Source: Treponema sp.
GTDB lineage: Bacteria > Spirochaetota > Spirochaetia > Treponematales > Treponemataceae
Assembly: GCA_024402595.1 (NCBI GenBank)
Contig: JAKSTL010000009.1
Coordinates: 1 to 53,688 of the forward strand
Direction: 5' to 3'
Length of the DNA stretch: 53,688 nt
Shown: positions 25,277 to 35,042 of the stretch, piece after piece
How positions within the stretch are numbered: the stretch's first letter is position 1
Layout of the letters: every line of letters starts with the position of its first letter
Notes under the pieces: model-generated
Told to the model about the DNA's origin: nothing
What the model saw: the letters and a program-made list of their open reading frames with translations, nothing else
Database searches by the model: none
Translations under genes and position numbers: made by a program

Positions 25277-26503
25277 CTATTCGTTAGTCTTTACTCTTTT
25301 TAATGAATGATGAACTCCAAACTCTGGCTTCCAATTTTTTCTACAAGCAGAAATGAAAGCACTAGAAATGAAGATAGAAGAATACATACCACTAACCAAA
25401 CCAACCATCATAGCAAGAGCAAAGTCCTTAATGCTTCCAGTTGTAAAGATGTACAAAGAAAGAACAGCGAACAATGTTGTTGCAGTTGTCAAAATTGATC
25501 TGAGCAATGTATCAGAAAGAGATTTGTTCAAGATTTCGTTGAACTTTTCAGCTTCTGTCATGTATTTCAAATTAAATCGGATACGGTCCAAAATAACAAC
25601 AGTGGCATTGATAGAATAACCAATAATTGTAAGAACAGCAGCCAAAACTGTAGTTGAGAACTCCATCTGTGTCCATGTAATGAAAGTAAGCATAATCAAA
25701 CTATCATGAATCAAGGCAATTACAGAACCAAGAGCAAAGTCCCAGTGGAAACGAATAGCAGCATAAACCCAAATTAAAACTACTGTAAGTAACAAAACAA
25801 TAATAGATTTAATTGTGTTAGATTTAGACATGCTAGAACCAATAAAGTCTGTTTTTACAACAGCAACTTTTTCTTTACCAAAAGACTGATAAAGTTTTGA
25901 ATTGATTTTATCAAGCATATCGTTCATTTCGTTCTGGGCAGAAGAATCTGAAACTCCCATACGAATCTGATAACTTGCAGAAGCACCAGAACCTAACTGT
26001 TTAATTGCAATTCCATCAATACCAGACAAAGCACTTCGAACATCATCTGTGGTAATGTTTGAAGTTCCTGCAGGATAAACATACAAAACAGCATTTGTTA
26101 ACTGATTTGTTGCAGCAGAGTTCAAAAATAACTGTGTTGTATCGTAAGAAGCAGCTTTTGCCACCATCTTAACACCTTCTACTGAATTAACAGCAGCGGC
26201 CAATTCACCAACAGTTTTTACTTCATTAAAATTAAAGGAACGAGTTTCATTTGTTGTTCCAATACCTGTAATAATCAAATCCAACTGACCAGCAGAAAGA
26301 TCCATTGTAATATTGGCAGAACCATCGTATGTAATTTCAGCAACTGGAGAAGCTACACGAACTTCCTCAATAAGACCAGGCTTAAAATCAATACCAAAGT
26401 TAATACCTTTTACAAAAAATCCTACAACACCCAAAAGGATAATGGCACAGCTTAAAATAACGCAAGGAAGAAATCCTTTATTAAAATTCAATGTCTTTTT
26501 CAT
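25277..26503 (-). CDS. secF: Protein translocase subunit SecF
   Basis: 408 residues, partner of SecD in the membrane complex that uses the proton motive force to complete export. One N-terminal helix (residues 13-33) precedes GINFGIDFKPGLIEE, then a periplasmic domain longer than usual (about 150 residues, with an extra segment around 60-150), then five helices including TIIGYSINATVVILDRIR. The start codon overlaps the secD stop by one base (TAATG), indicating coupled translation. A terminator follows. Confidence 0.95.
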   Translation of the reverse strand: MKKTLNFNKGFLPCVILSCAIILLGVVGFFVKGINFGIDFKPGLIEEVRVASPVAEITYDGSANITMDLSAGQLDLIITGIGTTNETRSFNFNEVKTVGELAAAVNSVEGVKMVAKAASYDTTQLFLNSAATNQLTNAVLYVYPAGTSNITTDDVRSALSGIDGIAIKQLGSGASASYQIRMGVSDSSAQNEMNDMLDKINSKLYQSFGKEKVAVVKTDFIGSSMSKSNTIKSIIVLLLTVVLIWVYAAIRFHWDFALGSVIALIHDSLIMLTFITWTQMEFSTTVLAAVLTIIGYSINATVVILDRIRFNLKYMTEAEKFNEILNKSLSDTLLRSILTTATTLFAVLSLYIFTTGSIKDFALAMMVGLVSGMYSSIFISSAFISACRKNWKPEFGVHHSLKRVKTNE

Positions 26504-28260
26504 TATTTAATCCCCCAGCCAATGCTTACTTTCTTTGCGTGGAGAACATCTGTGTCAAAGTCGAAAATCAAGCGAGATACGAACAAAGCAGTAAATACAG
26601 ATGAAACTACACCAATTGCCAAAGAAACGGCAAAGCCCTGAATTGAACCAGAACCAAGCTGTGACAAGAAGATAGCAGCAATAAATGTTGTAATGTTAGA
26701 GTCCATAATTGCCCAGAAAGCATTATCAAAACCCATCTGAACCGCAGCGGCTCGAGTCTTTCCGGCTCTTAATTCTTCCTTAATTCTTTCAAAAATCAAA
26801 ACGTTAGCATCAACAGCCATACCAATTGTCAAAATCATACCGGCAATTGATGAAAGTGTAAGTGTAAGATTGAAAGCAGAAAGAACAGCAAACATAATGT
26901 AAAGGTTCAAAATCTGAGCAACAACAGCATTTATACCAGATGCTTTGTAGAAAATAAGCATAAATACAAGAATCAAGCTCAAACCAAGAATAATTGCCAT
27001 AACACCCTGTTTGATTGCGGCTTCACCAAGAGAAGCACCAATAACCTGCTGACTTTCTACAGTAAGAGGAACATTCAACCAAGCTGTCTGGAGAACCTTT
27101 TTAATATTATTAGCTTCATCCTGAGAGAAAGAACCTGAAAGTGAAACGCTTCCAGTATTGATTGCATCCTGAATGCGAGCATTTGACTTAACTTTGTTGT
27201 CGCTAACAATTGCAAGATAATCACCAATATGCTGTGCAGTAAAATCACCAAAAATTGTAGTTCCTTCCAAATCAAGATTGAAACAAACCTGTGGCTGACC
27301 TGTAAACTGATCTGCTCTTACTTCAGCAGACTGAATGTGTTTACCATCAAGAGCAACTTCCTTCTTAACAACCAACCAGTCATATCGTTCATCAAGACCG
27401 TATTCATCCTTTGTATAAACACCAAAAACTTCACAATCATCAGGAATTACAGAAGGGTCCATCAGTTCACCAACTGCATTAAATGTTGAAGCTGGATGCT
27501 GAGCATAATATGTCTGGAAAGCAGCAGTTGCTTCCATATCTGAAAGACGGAAATTCAGAATACCTTTACCCATAATCAAAGTATTGATTGCATCAGCCTG
27601 TGCAGCACCAGGAATTTCAATGTAGATTCTATCTTCGCCCTGCTGTCTAATAACAGGAGAAGTCAAACCAAAGCGGTCAATTCTACTTGTAAGATTTTCA
27701 ATAGCATTTTCCATTGCTTCCTTTTTGAAAGCACCAACATCTGTATCAGCAACAGAATCACCCTGAGCTTCAAGAGCAGCGTCCAAATCAGCACGAACGA
27801 TAACATTCATACCACCAGACAAATCAAGACCGAGCTTTACAGAATTATCATAATATTTTTTAGCCTTAAGTATTTCGTCGCGATATTTTGCCTTAATAAC
27901 ATTCATGAATTCCAATTCAGAATTATAAGCGCCAAGTACATCAGCAACAGTCATCTTTGAAGCAGATTTTTTCTCTCCAAAAGACTTATACTTTTTAGCA
28001 GCAGCTTTATTCAACCATGCAAATTGTTCTAAATCATCAGCCAAAACAGTTGATGAATCCTTTTTTGCTAAATCCTTAATTGTTCGTACATCGTCTGCTG
28101 CTTTGTTTTCAGCATAAGTTTTAATGTTTTCTGTAGAACCTAAAGCAAGCTGTTGAACTTCCTTAGGAGTTCTTCCATACCAGCTTATTGTTGGCCAAAG
28201 AAAAACAAAACAGATAGCGAGTACTGCAATAAGAATAACCAAGCGAGTTCGTTTGTTCAT
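26503..28260 (-). CDS. secD: Protein translocase subunit SecD
   Basis: 585 residues. N-terminal helix (about 8-27), a large periplasmic region with VKLGLDLSGGMNVIVRAD, and six helices at the C-terminus including GMILTIGMAVDANVLIFERIKEELR, the family hallmark. It works with SecF and YajC beside SecYEG. An Ala/Lys-rich stretch (about 30-130) between the first helix and the conserved domain looks like a lineage-specific insertion. It lies 25 bp after yajC and overlaps secF. Confidence 0.96.
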   Translation of the reverse strand: MNKRTRLVILIAVLAICFVFLWPTISWYGRTPKEVQQLALGSTENIKTYAENKAADDVRTIKDLAKKDSSTVLADDLEQFAWLNKAAAKKYKSFGEKKSASKMTVADVLGAYNSELEFMNVIKAKYRDEILKAKKYYDNSVKLGLDLSGGMNVIVRADLDAALEAQGDSVADTDVGAFKKEAMENAIENLTSRIDRFGLTSPVIRQQGEDRIYIEIPGAAQADAINTLIMGKGILNFRLSDMEATAAFQTYYAQHPASTFNAVGELMDPSVIPDDCEVFGVYTKDEYGLDERYDWLVVKKEVALDGKHIQSAEVRADQFTGQPQVCFNLDLEGTTIFGDFTAQHIGDYLAIVSDNKVKSNARIQDAINTGSVSLSGSFSQDEANNIKKVLQTAWLNVPLTVESQQVIGASLGEAAIKQGVMAIILGLSLILVFMLIFYKASGINAVVAQILNLYIMFAVLSAFNLTLTLSSIAGMILTIGMAVDANVLIFERIKEELRAGKTRAAAVQMGFDNAFWAIMDSNITTFIAAIFLSQLGSGSIQGFAVSLAIGVVSSVFTALFVSRLIFDFDTDVLHAKKVSIGWGIK

Positions 28261-28285
28261 TTTTATTTACTCCGAAAAGTTTTTT

Positions 28286-28723
28286 TTATTTTTCTGAATC
28301 TTCAGTTTTAGCTACAGTTTCTGCAGCGGCATCAGATTTTTTTGCTTTTTTAGCAGCTTTTTCAGCTTTCTTAGCAGCTTCTGCTTCTGCCAATTTTGCC
28401 TTTTCTTCATCAGATAATTCTACAGAAGAAATAGCTGTACGATTGAATTCAAGTTTAGTATTTTCATCAACCTTTACAATTACAGTCTTTTCTTTTACAG
28501 AAGAAACTGTTCCGTGAATTCCACCGATTGTAATAACCTTATCACCCTTTTTAAGAGCATTAAGCATTTTTTCTGTTTCTTTCTGCTTCTTATTCTGTGG
28601 ACGAATAAGGAAGAAATAGAAAATAACGATGATTAACAAAAATGGAACAATTGTTCCAAGAAATCCAGCTGGACCACCAGGCTGTACACCTGTACCCGCT
28701 GTTAAAAATGGGATTCCAAACAT
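28286..28723 (-). CDS. yajC: Preprotein translocase subunit YajC
   Basis: 145 residues. One membrane helix (about 24-42, IVPFLLIIVIFYFFLIRP) followed by the conserved cytoplasmic QNKKQKETEKMLNALKKGDKVITIGGIHGTV. The last 40 residues are an Ala/Lys/Glu-rich tail. It is the first gene of yajC-secD-secF. AAGGACGG provides a ribosome site. Confidence 0.94.
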   Translation of the reverse strand: MFGIPFLTAGTGVQPGGPAGFLGTIVPFLLIIVIFYFFLIRPQNKKQKETEKMLNALKKGDKVITIGGIHGTVSSVKEKTVIVKVDENTKLEFNRTAISSVELSDEEKAKLAEAEAAKKAEKAAKKAKKSDAAAETVAKTEDSEK

Positions 28724-28770
28724 AATTTCCGTCCTTTTTTCATTTTTTTGATAATAATATCAATTTTACT

Positions 28771-28799
28771 ATGATACACCTAAAGCCGTCTTCTGTCTA
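28771..28799 (-). promoter_or_regulatory. Promoter of yajC-secD-secF
   Basis: On the minus strand TAGACA (28799-28794), 17 bp, TATCAT (28776-28771), each one base from consensus, with a normal leader of about 40 nt. Confidence 0.65.
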
Positions 28800-28824
28800 T
28801 AATCAAATTATCAAGGTAAAGGCT

Positions 28825-30633
28825 TTACTGTATAAGCTGGGTAAGAGCTTCGTTAAGTTTTCTAGTTGTTGAATCATTAGGATTTATGGCTACAACCTGA
28901 CGCAAATAATACTGGGCTTTTCTAAAATCATCTTTTTCGTAGTAGATTTCATACAATCGGAACAAGGCATCGCTGTTTCTTGGTCCCGCAACTAAACTGG
29001 CGCGTAAATCAGCAAGAGTATTTTCTTCTGTAATTTGCAAAAAGCTTCTTCTATAATAGAGATAACTTTTCATTTTTGGCGAGCAGGATGTTAAAAGATT
29101 ATTTATTAAAGCCAAAGAATCGTCTCGAGATTCCTGTTCAACATAAGCCTGAATATACGACTGTGTAATATTTTCATCGTCTGGATTTTTTGCATAAGCC
29201 TTAGAAGCAACATTAAAAGCTTCTGTTTTCTTTCCAAGAGCAAGACAAACTGTTACATGGCGTTGAATTATTTCCGAAGAATCACTGTCGTTTTTTAAAA
29301 GCTTTACACTGATTTCGTATGCTTCCTGCCAATTTTCTCGTTTTAACAAACCATCTAAAGCAAAAACCAAAACCTCTTTATTTTCAGGATGATTCTTCAA
29401 AATTATTTCAGCCAGTTCATCGGCATATTTTCCTGCTACCGGCGAATCTGTTGCGGAAGAGATTTTTGTGGCTATTAACAAAGCTTCTTCACTGTCAGGA
29501 TAAAGTTGCAATGCCCGTTCTATAGTTTCTGTTGCGGCAGTTGTATTTTTACTCCAATCCAATTGAACGCGAGCCCTAAGAACCAGATATTCCAAAGAAG
29601 TATCATTCTGGCGGGAATACATATTCAAAAGAGAAACGGCATGAACAAAATCATTTTTTTCTACAAGGATTTTTGCACGAAAAAGAACAAAATCCAGATC
29701 GTTTGGAGTTTGCTGAAGAACTCGGGCAACATATTCCTCTGCATCAGAATAATTTTTCTGACCGAATGAAACATAAGCCATCTGTTTTAGAACCTGAATA
29801 TCCTCTGGATTTTTCTCCAAAACTGGCATCATTATTTCCGTGGCGTAAGAAGCATTGTTATTCTGCAGCAGAGTTTTAGAATAAGCCAGGACAATTTCGC
29901 GACTTTTGTTATATTTTCCATAGGCTTTTTCCAAATATTGTTCCGCAAGAGCATAATTTTTTTCCAGCAGATAATAATACCCCGCAATATAGTTGGAAAT
30001 TACCGATTCCGGCTGTTGCTCTAAAGCTTTCAAAATTGAATCTTCACAGTTCAGATATTCTTTATCATTGAGCGAACTGTTGAACATTACAAGCGTTGGA
30101 AGAATAGTTAAAAGAAAATCTTCGTTGCCTGTACTGGAATCAAAAATACCATTTTTAGCCGATTTTATTGCACCTGTGTAAGCGTTTTCTTCGGCAACTT
30201 CAAAAACTTCCCAAGTTCTTTTTTCAGAAGGATATAAAGTTTCAAAAAGAGAAGCCGCCACATAAATTAAAACTTTTTCATTTTCTGAATAATCCGATTC
30301 ACTTTTGCGGATTTTTGTCATTGCCCATCGAATAGAATCTGGTGAACCATTTTCCACCGCCTTTACAATTTCAGAATCAATTTTATAAAAATATGTTAAT
30401 TTTGTTCTGTTTGCGGCAGGCAATCTTATAGAAGTTCCATCTTCGGGCGTTCCGTTATTTTCAGGCATAGAAGTCTGTTCGTTGGTTTGCTGAACTTCAA
30501 CCTTTTTATCATTTTCTGCCGGAGTTTTATTTTTTTTCTTAGCGGCAAATAAATTTTCACCAAAGAGAAAAGTAATAAGAGAAGTCATTAAAACTGCTTT
30601 CGTAAACCTTGTTCTTTTTGGTTTCACTTTCAC
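28825..30633 (-). CDS. Exported TPR-repeat protein
   Basis: 602 residues. A basic N-terminus and hydrophobic segment (about 11-30, ending LFAA) look like a signal peptide or anchor, followed by a Lys/Glu-rich linker. From about residue 75 on the protein is built of TPR-like helical pairs (for example AGYYYLLEKNYALAEQYLEKAYGKY, AYVSFGQKNYSDAEEYVARVLQQTPND, LYEIYYEKDDFRKAQYYLRQVVAINPND). It is probably a periplasmic scaffold; partner unknown. The start at 30633 is a GTG; a second GTG lies two codons later. It precedes yajC with its own gap and promoter. Confidence 0.8.
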   Translation of the reverse strand: MKVKPKRTRFTKAVLMTSLITFLFGENLFAAKKKNKTPAENDKKVEVQQTNEQTSMPENNGTPEDGTSIRLPAANRTKLTYFYKIDSEIVKAVENGSPDSIRWAMTKIRKSESDYSENEKVLIYVAASLFETLYPSEKRTWEVFEVAEENAYTGAIKSAKNGIFDSSTGNEDFLLTILPTLVMFNSSLNDKEYLNCEDSILKALEQQPESVISNYIAGYYYLLEKNYALAEQYLEKAYGKYNKSREIVLAYSKTLLQNNNASYATEIMMPVLEKNPEDIQVLKQMAYVSFGQKNYSDAEEYVARVLQQTPNDLDFVLFRAKILVEKNDFVHAVSLLNMYSRQNDTSLEYLVLRARVQLDWSKNTTAATETIERALQLYPDSEEALLIATKISSATDSPVAGKYADELAEIILKNHPENKEVLVFALDGLLKRENWQEAYEISVKLLKNDSDSSEIIQRHVTVCLALGKKTEAFNVASKAYAKNPDDENITQSYIQAYVEQESRDDSLALINNLLTSCSPKMKSYLYYRRSFLQITEENTLADLRASLVAGPRNSDALFRLYEIYYEKDDFRKAQYYLRQVVAINPNDSTTRKLNEALTQLIQ

Positions 30634-30675
30634 ACCGTATTTTTAAGAAAAATATAAAATCTAGAAAAAAGCGAT

Positions 30676-31275
30676 TTAGATTTTACCAATAAGTTCATCA
30701 TCATCAAAGGAATCGTGTTCATCATCCTTAATAATCAGATTCTTATACTTTTGCTGCATTGCAAAAAAGCTAAACAGGAAAAGGCATGTAAAAATCATTA
30801 ACAAAGGTCCGCCAACCATAACAACTACGCTAAAGGGAACCTTAATAATTTTAAGTGAAAAAAGAAGGAAAAAACATCCTAAAAAGAAAACAGTTAATCC
30901 TGGTAATGCATATCCAAATTTTAATTTTCGATATTTATAAAAACCAGAAGCAAAAATGATTATTCCAACATAAACTCCCAGCATTGGCCAAAGCTGATAA
31001 AAATTAAATGGAATAAATTTTCGCACCATAAGAAAATCAGAAATACCCCAGGAAAGCAGAAGCATACTTGTAAAAAAATGATAAGCCTTGTGAGAATATG
31101 TAAAAGTGAAAATGCAGATTAATATTCCCAAAGCAACCAAAAGCAAAGGAAGTAAAGTGTTGATGATTATATGCTGATTTTCAGAAACAAAAATTGAAAA
31201 ACACAGGGCTAAAACTAAAATGACCATTCCTATGATTGCAGAAATATCAAGTAAATGAGTTTGTTTTTTGTCCAT
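30676..31275 (-). CDS. Small polytopic membrane protein of unknown function
   Basis: 199 residues with about six helices in three hairpin-like pairs, and an acidic cytoplasmic tail (DDEHDSFDDDELIGKI). AAAGGA six bases before the ATG at 31275 decides the start over a TTG 15 bases upstream. It precedes the TPR protein gene by 42 bp and may share a transcript with it. No family recognised. Confidence 0.7.
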   Translation of the reverse strand: MDKKQTHLLDISAIIGMVILVLALCFSIFVSENQHIIINTLLPLLLVALGILICIFTFTYSHKAYHFFTSMLLLSWGISDFLMVRKFIPFNFYQLWPMLGVYVGIIIFASGFYKYRKLKFGYALPGLTVFFLGCFFLLFSLKIIKVPFSVVVMVGGPLLMIFTCLFLFSFFAMQQKYKNLIIKDDEHDSFDDDELIGKI

Positions 31276-31466
31276 AAAAAATCCTTTCAATTATTATAAT
31301 CTTAAAAATCAAATCATCAGAAAAAAATCCGTTCCTAACGAAGCCATTATGCCTAGTGTCGCAATATTATATTATAAGTTCAATAAAATTAAAAGTCATA
31401 GAAAGCTTCTATTTATTTAAATTACAGTTATTCATTTATCGAGATGTATAAACGCTTAAATTAATC

Positions 31467-31495
31467 TTTACAATAATATTTCATAATGATAAATT
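31467..31495 (+). promoter_or_regulatory. Promoter of the envelope operon, predicted leaderless
   Basis: TTTACA (31467-31472), 17 bp, TAAATT (31490-31495), then 7 nt to the ATG at 31503. Confidence 0.5.
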
Positions 31496-31502
31496 TAAAA
31501 AT

Positions 31503-32576
31503 ATGATATTCTCCAAAAGATTTCTTGAAGAACTTCTTTTTACTTTTTGCATTTTAAGTTTTTCGTTAGCTTTTTCTGCATGTAACAGTTCTACAAATCA
31601 AATTACATCACAAGTTAATTCTACTCAAAGCACCCAGGAACAATTACAAAAAATCCTGGATACCAAAGAACTGGATTCAAAACAAAGATACGCCATCATC
31701 AATCAAATGGCAAACAACTTGTTATCCGCAGAAGATTATCAAGGAGTAATTTTACTTTTAACAAACTGGGTCGAAAATAATCCCGATGATATGTACAACT
31801 CCTATTGGCTTTTAATGACCGCCTATTCTTATCTTTCTTTAAATGCAGAACCCGTGGCAGAATATTATTTTGACCGAATCCTTCAAACTTGCCCAGATTT
31901 ACTAGTAAAAGGCAATTCCATTCACTTTATGTGCCTTCAGAATCTTATTCAAATCAGTAAGACGCCAAGCCACAGAATCAAATATTTTAACGAACTTATA
32001 AACAGATTTCCTGACAATGTTAACACCACAGAATTATACCTTCGCCTTGCACTTGAATACGAAAATGACAATCAATGGAATCAAGCACTTAAAACCTGCA
32101 CCCTGTTTTTACAGCAGCCAGACGCAACTACAATCCAGATTCCTGGTGAGCCAGATGCTTATAAAAATGCCCGCCATTTAATTGATTTTAACAATTCTTC
32201 TAAAGACTGGACCTTTGAAAGTCTGCCAGCACTGGAAGCCGCAGTAAAAAAAGCAATTCGAAATTACGACTGGCGTGCTTTGGATAAATATAAAGCAAAA
32301 GTTAACTTCTTCTCTATGTCTTGGAAACAGGACGAAATGGACGCCAACTCTCAGGAAGTCTTTTCTATGCACGATTGGATGCGTGGAAACAGAATCCGTT
32401 ACAGCGAAACTTTAGATGAAACATCAAATCCTAATGAAGCTTATTTAAGAACCTGGGGTTGGAGTAACTATGTTTCTGTATGGTATTTATATTTTAGAAA
32501 AATTGACTTTCCACTTGATCCAGATATAAATGGAAACTGGGAATGGGCAGGAATCTACATAGGAAACAAGCTGTGA
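31503..32576 (+). CDS. Putative lipoprotein with TPR-like repeats
   Basis: 357 residues. The signal peptide ends in SLAFSAC, a good lipobox, so the mature N-terminus would be a lipidated cysteine near residue 27. Helical repeats (about 60-230) resemble TPR motifs (LLTNWVENNPDDMYNSYWLLMTAYSYL, LRLALEYENDNQWNQALKTC). The C-terminal 100 residues are Trp-rich (WSNYVSVWYLYF, GNWEWAGIYIG). First gene of a three-gene envelope operon; its stop overlaps the start of the transglycosylase gene. No ribosome site is visible. Confidence 0.78.
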   Translation: MIFSKRFLEELLFTFCILSFSLAFSACNSSTNQITSQVNSTQSTQEQLQKILDTKELDSKQRYAIINQMANNLLSAEDYQGVILLLTNWVENNPDDMYNSYWLLMTAYSYLSLNAEPVAEYYFDRILQTCPDLLVKGNSIHFMCLQNLIQISKTPSHRIKYFNELINRFPDNVNTTELYLRLALEYENDNQWNQALKTCTLFLQQPDATTIQIPGEPDAYKNARHLIDFNNSSKDWTFESLPALEAAVKKAIRNYDWRALDKYKAKVNFFSMSWKQDEMDANSQEVFSMHDWMRGNRIRYSETLDETSNPNEAYLRTWGWSNYVSVWYLYFRKIDFPLDPDINGNWEWAGIYIGNKL

Positions 32577-33652
32577 GAAAAAGAACTTTCCCTTCTCTTC
32601 TTCAATTTGGATGTTTTTTTCTTTTGTTTTTATGCTCTGATGTTTTTGCAGAAGGTTTAAAAAAAACAGTTCAACTTCAGAAAAAATCAATCTCAATTGA
32701 TGGAGAAGAACGGGCAGAAGTTCAAAGATTCCGCGAATTATATCTTAACTCTCCAAAAAATCAGCAGCTACTCCACGACAGCCTGGAAAACTCCATAAAC
32801 TACCGCCTTTATGTTAGAAAATGCATTTCTGAGCAAAAACTTCCACCAGAACTGGAATATTTACCCATAGTTGAATCAAATTACAAGGTTTATGCAAAAT
32901 CTAGAACTGGTGCTATTGGTTTATGGCAATTTATGGAAAACAGCGTTTCCCCTTTTTTAGTTTTAAATGATTACATTGATGAACGATATGACCCATGGAA
33001 ATCTACCGATGCCGCTCTTAAAAAACTAACCGAAAATTATAATTATTATAACGACTGGGCATTAGCCATTGGCGCTTACAACTGTGGAATTGGTGCTATG
33101 AACAAGGCATTGAACAAATCTCCTGTAAAAGATTTCTGGTATTTAGCAGAAAATCAATTAATTCCTAAGCAAACAGCGGATTATGTACCTAAACTTCTTG
33201 CCATTGCAGATTTAGCTATAAATGCTGGCTATTATAATCTGGATTTACCTTCCCACGCCGAAGAATATAAAGTTTTGTACAATGAGAGAAATGGTCTTTT
33301 TGATTACATTACCGTAAATCAGGCTTATTCCATTGAACAGCTGGCACAAAGTATGCGGATTGAACCGACCATTCTAAAAGACTTGAATCCTTCTTTTAAA
33401 TTGGGCTACACTCATCCTTCCCATGAATCAGTCATAAGATTACCCTTGGGCACATCTCCTTCCGCAAAAAAAGCTTTAGAAAAACTAACTCCCATTGAGA
33501 TTCCATCAAAATACAAAGTTGTTGCAGGCGATTCTCTTTGGTCCATTGCAAAAAAACATAACACCACCGTAAAAATCCTATGCGAATTAAACAATATAAA
33601 TGAAAATGACATCCTGAGAATTGGAAAAATCCTTTATATTCCTTCCAAATAG
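32573..33652 (+). CDS. MltD-like lytic transglycosylase with LysM domain
   Basis: 359 residues. The start is GTG at 32573, overlapping the preceding stop as GTGA and preceded by AGGAAA; this places a clean signal peptide (ending DVFAEG) at the N-terminus. The SLT domain includes LPPELEYLPIVESNY with the catalytic Glu, SRTGAIGLWQFM and ALAIGAYNCGIGAMNKAL. A LysM-like segment (ITVNQAYSIEQLAQSM) and a clear C-terminal LysM (YKVVAGDSLWSIAKKHNTTV) bind peptidoglycan. It cleaves murein glycan strands in the periplasm. Confidence 0.92.
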   Translation: MRKRTFPSLLQFGCFFLLFLCSDVFAEGLKKTVQLQKKSISIDGEERAEVQRFRELYLNSPKNQQLLHDSLENSINYRLYVRKCISEQKLPPELEYLPIVESNYKVYAKSRTGAIGLWQFMENSVSPFLVLNDYIDERYDPWKSTDAALKKLTENYNYYNDWALAIGAYNCGIGAMNKALNKSPVKDFWYLAENQLIPKQTADYVPKLLAIADLAINAGYYNLDLPSHAEEYKVLYNERNGLFDYITVNQAYSIEQLAQSMRIEPTILKDLNPSFKLGYTHPSHESVIRLPLGTSPSAKKALEKLTPIEIPSKYKVVAGDSLWSIAKKHNTTVKILCELNNINENDILRIGKILYIPSK

Positions 33653-33667
33653 CCCGATAATGAGGTA

Positions 33668-35023
33668 ATGAAAAGGATTTTTATTTGTTTTTTAGCATTT
33701 GCCATAGCTTTACCACTTTTTGGCGCAGGTTCCAACACAAAGCACACTTCTGGTTCCATTGAATCTACAAGCCGCATAAATTGGGTTACAAGACAATTCA
33801 TTTCTCAGTTAAGTCTTGACACACAAAAAGAAGGACTTCAAATGCCTTCTGGAAAGAAAAAAGCCTCTGCATCTATTTCTATAAAAATGCCACAATTGAT
33901 TCAGCCACCTTTACTTTCGCTGTATACAGATTCTGCGAACAGACTTGCAAATTATGTTATAAACGAGGATTTAACTTTAGATCAGGTTTACAACTTCATT
34001 ATGAACGGATATAAAACTCCAGATGTTTTTTCTAAAGACATAAAATCCTTAAATACTTCAAACACCCTTAAAGTTGATGATATTGGAAAGTTTCTTGTAA
34101 ATCATCGGGAGCCTTATACACAGGAAGAACCAATTGACACTACACCTTCTCGTGCCTATTCGGGAATTATTATTGATGCAAGAGGCAGCTATCCAGTTCA
34201 CGGAGAATATGTAAAAAGTCAATTCTCTGCCTGCTTTTTCCCAAAAATCTGGGATGAAAATATGAATGTAATTTTTGAAAAAAGCATGGAAGCTCCCGAA
34301 GTCATTAAAAATCAAGGATTTGTAGCCTATCATTATTCTGATAACACAGAAGAATATGAAGACAGAATTGGCTCCGATCCACTTTACATAAAAGCAATTC
34401 AAGTTTTTGGCCGAAACAGAACAGATCCGGTTATTAAACGAAGTGATGCATTAAAAATCCTGACAATTCCAGAAAATACTCAGCTTTTGAAAGATGGAAA
34501 AGTTGTAATTCTTTTGGACAAGGAAAATCTTATTTTTGACATAGCAACTCCAGAAAAAGATGACAGCTACTATGTAAAATATGAAGAAATTAAAAATTAT
34601 TTTTATACCAATAAAGTTTTTGAAATTGATGTTTCTGATACAATTGAAGGCATTCTCTTTTCTGTAGATTTAAAATTCTACCCAGATTCACCAGATTTAT
34701 TGCCAGGAGAAGCAGAACGAGTTTCTAAAATTGCAGTACAGCTTAAAGATTTGCTTTTTGAAGACGGATACACCATTTTAATTGAAGGTCATACTGCCGA
34801 TGTGGGAAAACCAGTGGGACAGTTAAATCTTTCCATTGAAAGAACAAGAACTGTTATGAACCTTTTGATTAAAGCGGGCATTAGCGAAGATTTATTCTCT
34901 TATAAAGGATACGGCGGAACAATGCCAGTTGCTTCCAATGCTACAGAAGAAGGTAGAGCTCAAAACCGTCGAGTTGATATTACAGCCCGTCCAAGAGCTA
35001 CTTATATTCAGAGAGATTGGTAG
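33668..35023 (+). CDS. OmpA-family peptidoglycan-binding protein
   Basis: 451 residues with a signal peptide (KRIFICFLAFAIALPLFGA). The N-terminal 320 residues are not recognised. The C-terminal OmpA-like domain (about 335-445) contains FYPDSPDLLPGEAERVSKIA, LIEGHTADVG, LSIERTRTVMNLLIKAGI and GRAQNRRVDI, with the Asp and Arg that hold diaminopimelate-type peptides. Third gene of the envelope operon, 15 bp after the transglycosylase, with GAGG before its ATG. It likely tethers an outer-membrane or periplasmic structure to murein. Confidence 0.88.
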   Translation: MKRIFICFLAFAIALPLFGAGSNTKHTSGSIESTSRINWVTRQFISQLSLDTQKEGLQMPSGKKKASASISIKMPQLIQPPLLSLYTDSANRLANYVINEDLTLDQVYNFIMNGYKTPDVFSKDIKSLNTSNTLKVDDIGKFLVNHREPYTQEEPIDTTPSRAYSGIIIDARGSYPVHGEYVKSQFSACFFPKIWDENMNVIFEKSMEAPEVIKNQGFVAYHYSDNTEEYEDRIGSDPLYIKAIQVFGRNRTDPVIKRSDALKILTIPENTQLLKDGKVVILLDKENLIFDIATPEKDDSYYVKYEEIKNYFYTNKVFEIDVSDTIEGILFSVDLKFYPDSPDLLPGEAERVSKIAVQLKDLLFEDGYTILIEGHTADVGKPVGQLNLSIERTRTVMNLLIKAGISEDLFSYKGYGGTMPVASNATEEGRAQNRRVDITARPRATYIQRDW

Positions 35024-35042
35024 CTCCGAAGATTCTTAAAGC

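Noticed and set aside
33650..33668. CCCGATAA before the OmpA-like gene as a sigma-28 promoter
   Set aside because: No acceptable -35 half lies 11 bp upstream, and the gene has a normal ribosome site within an operon.
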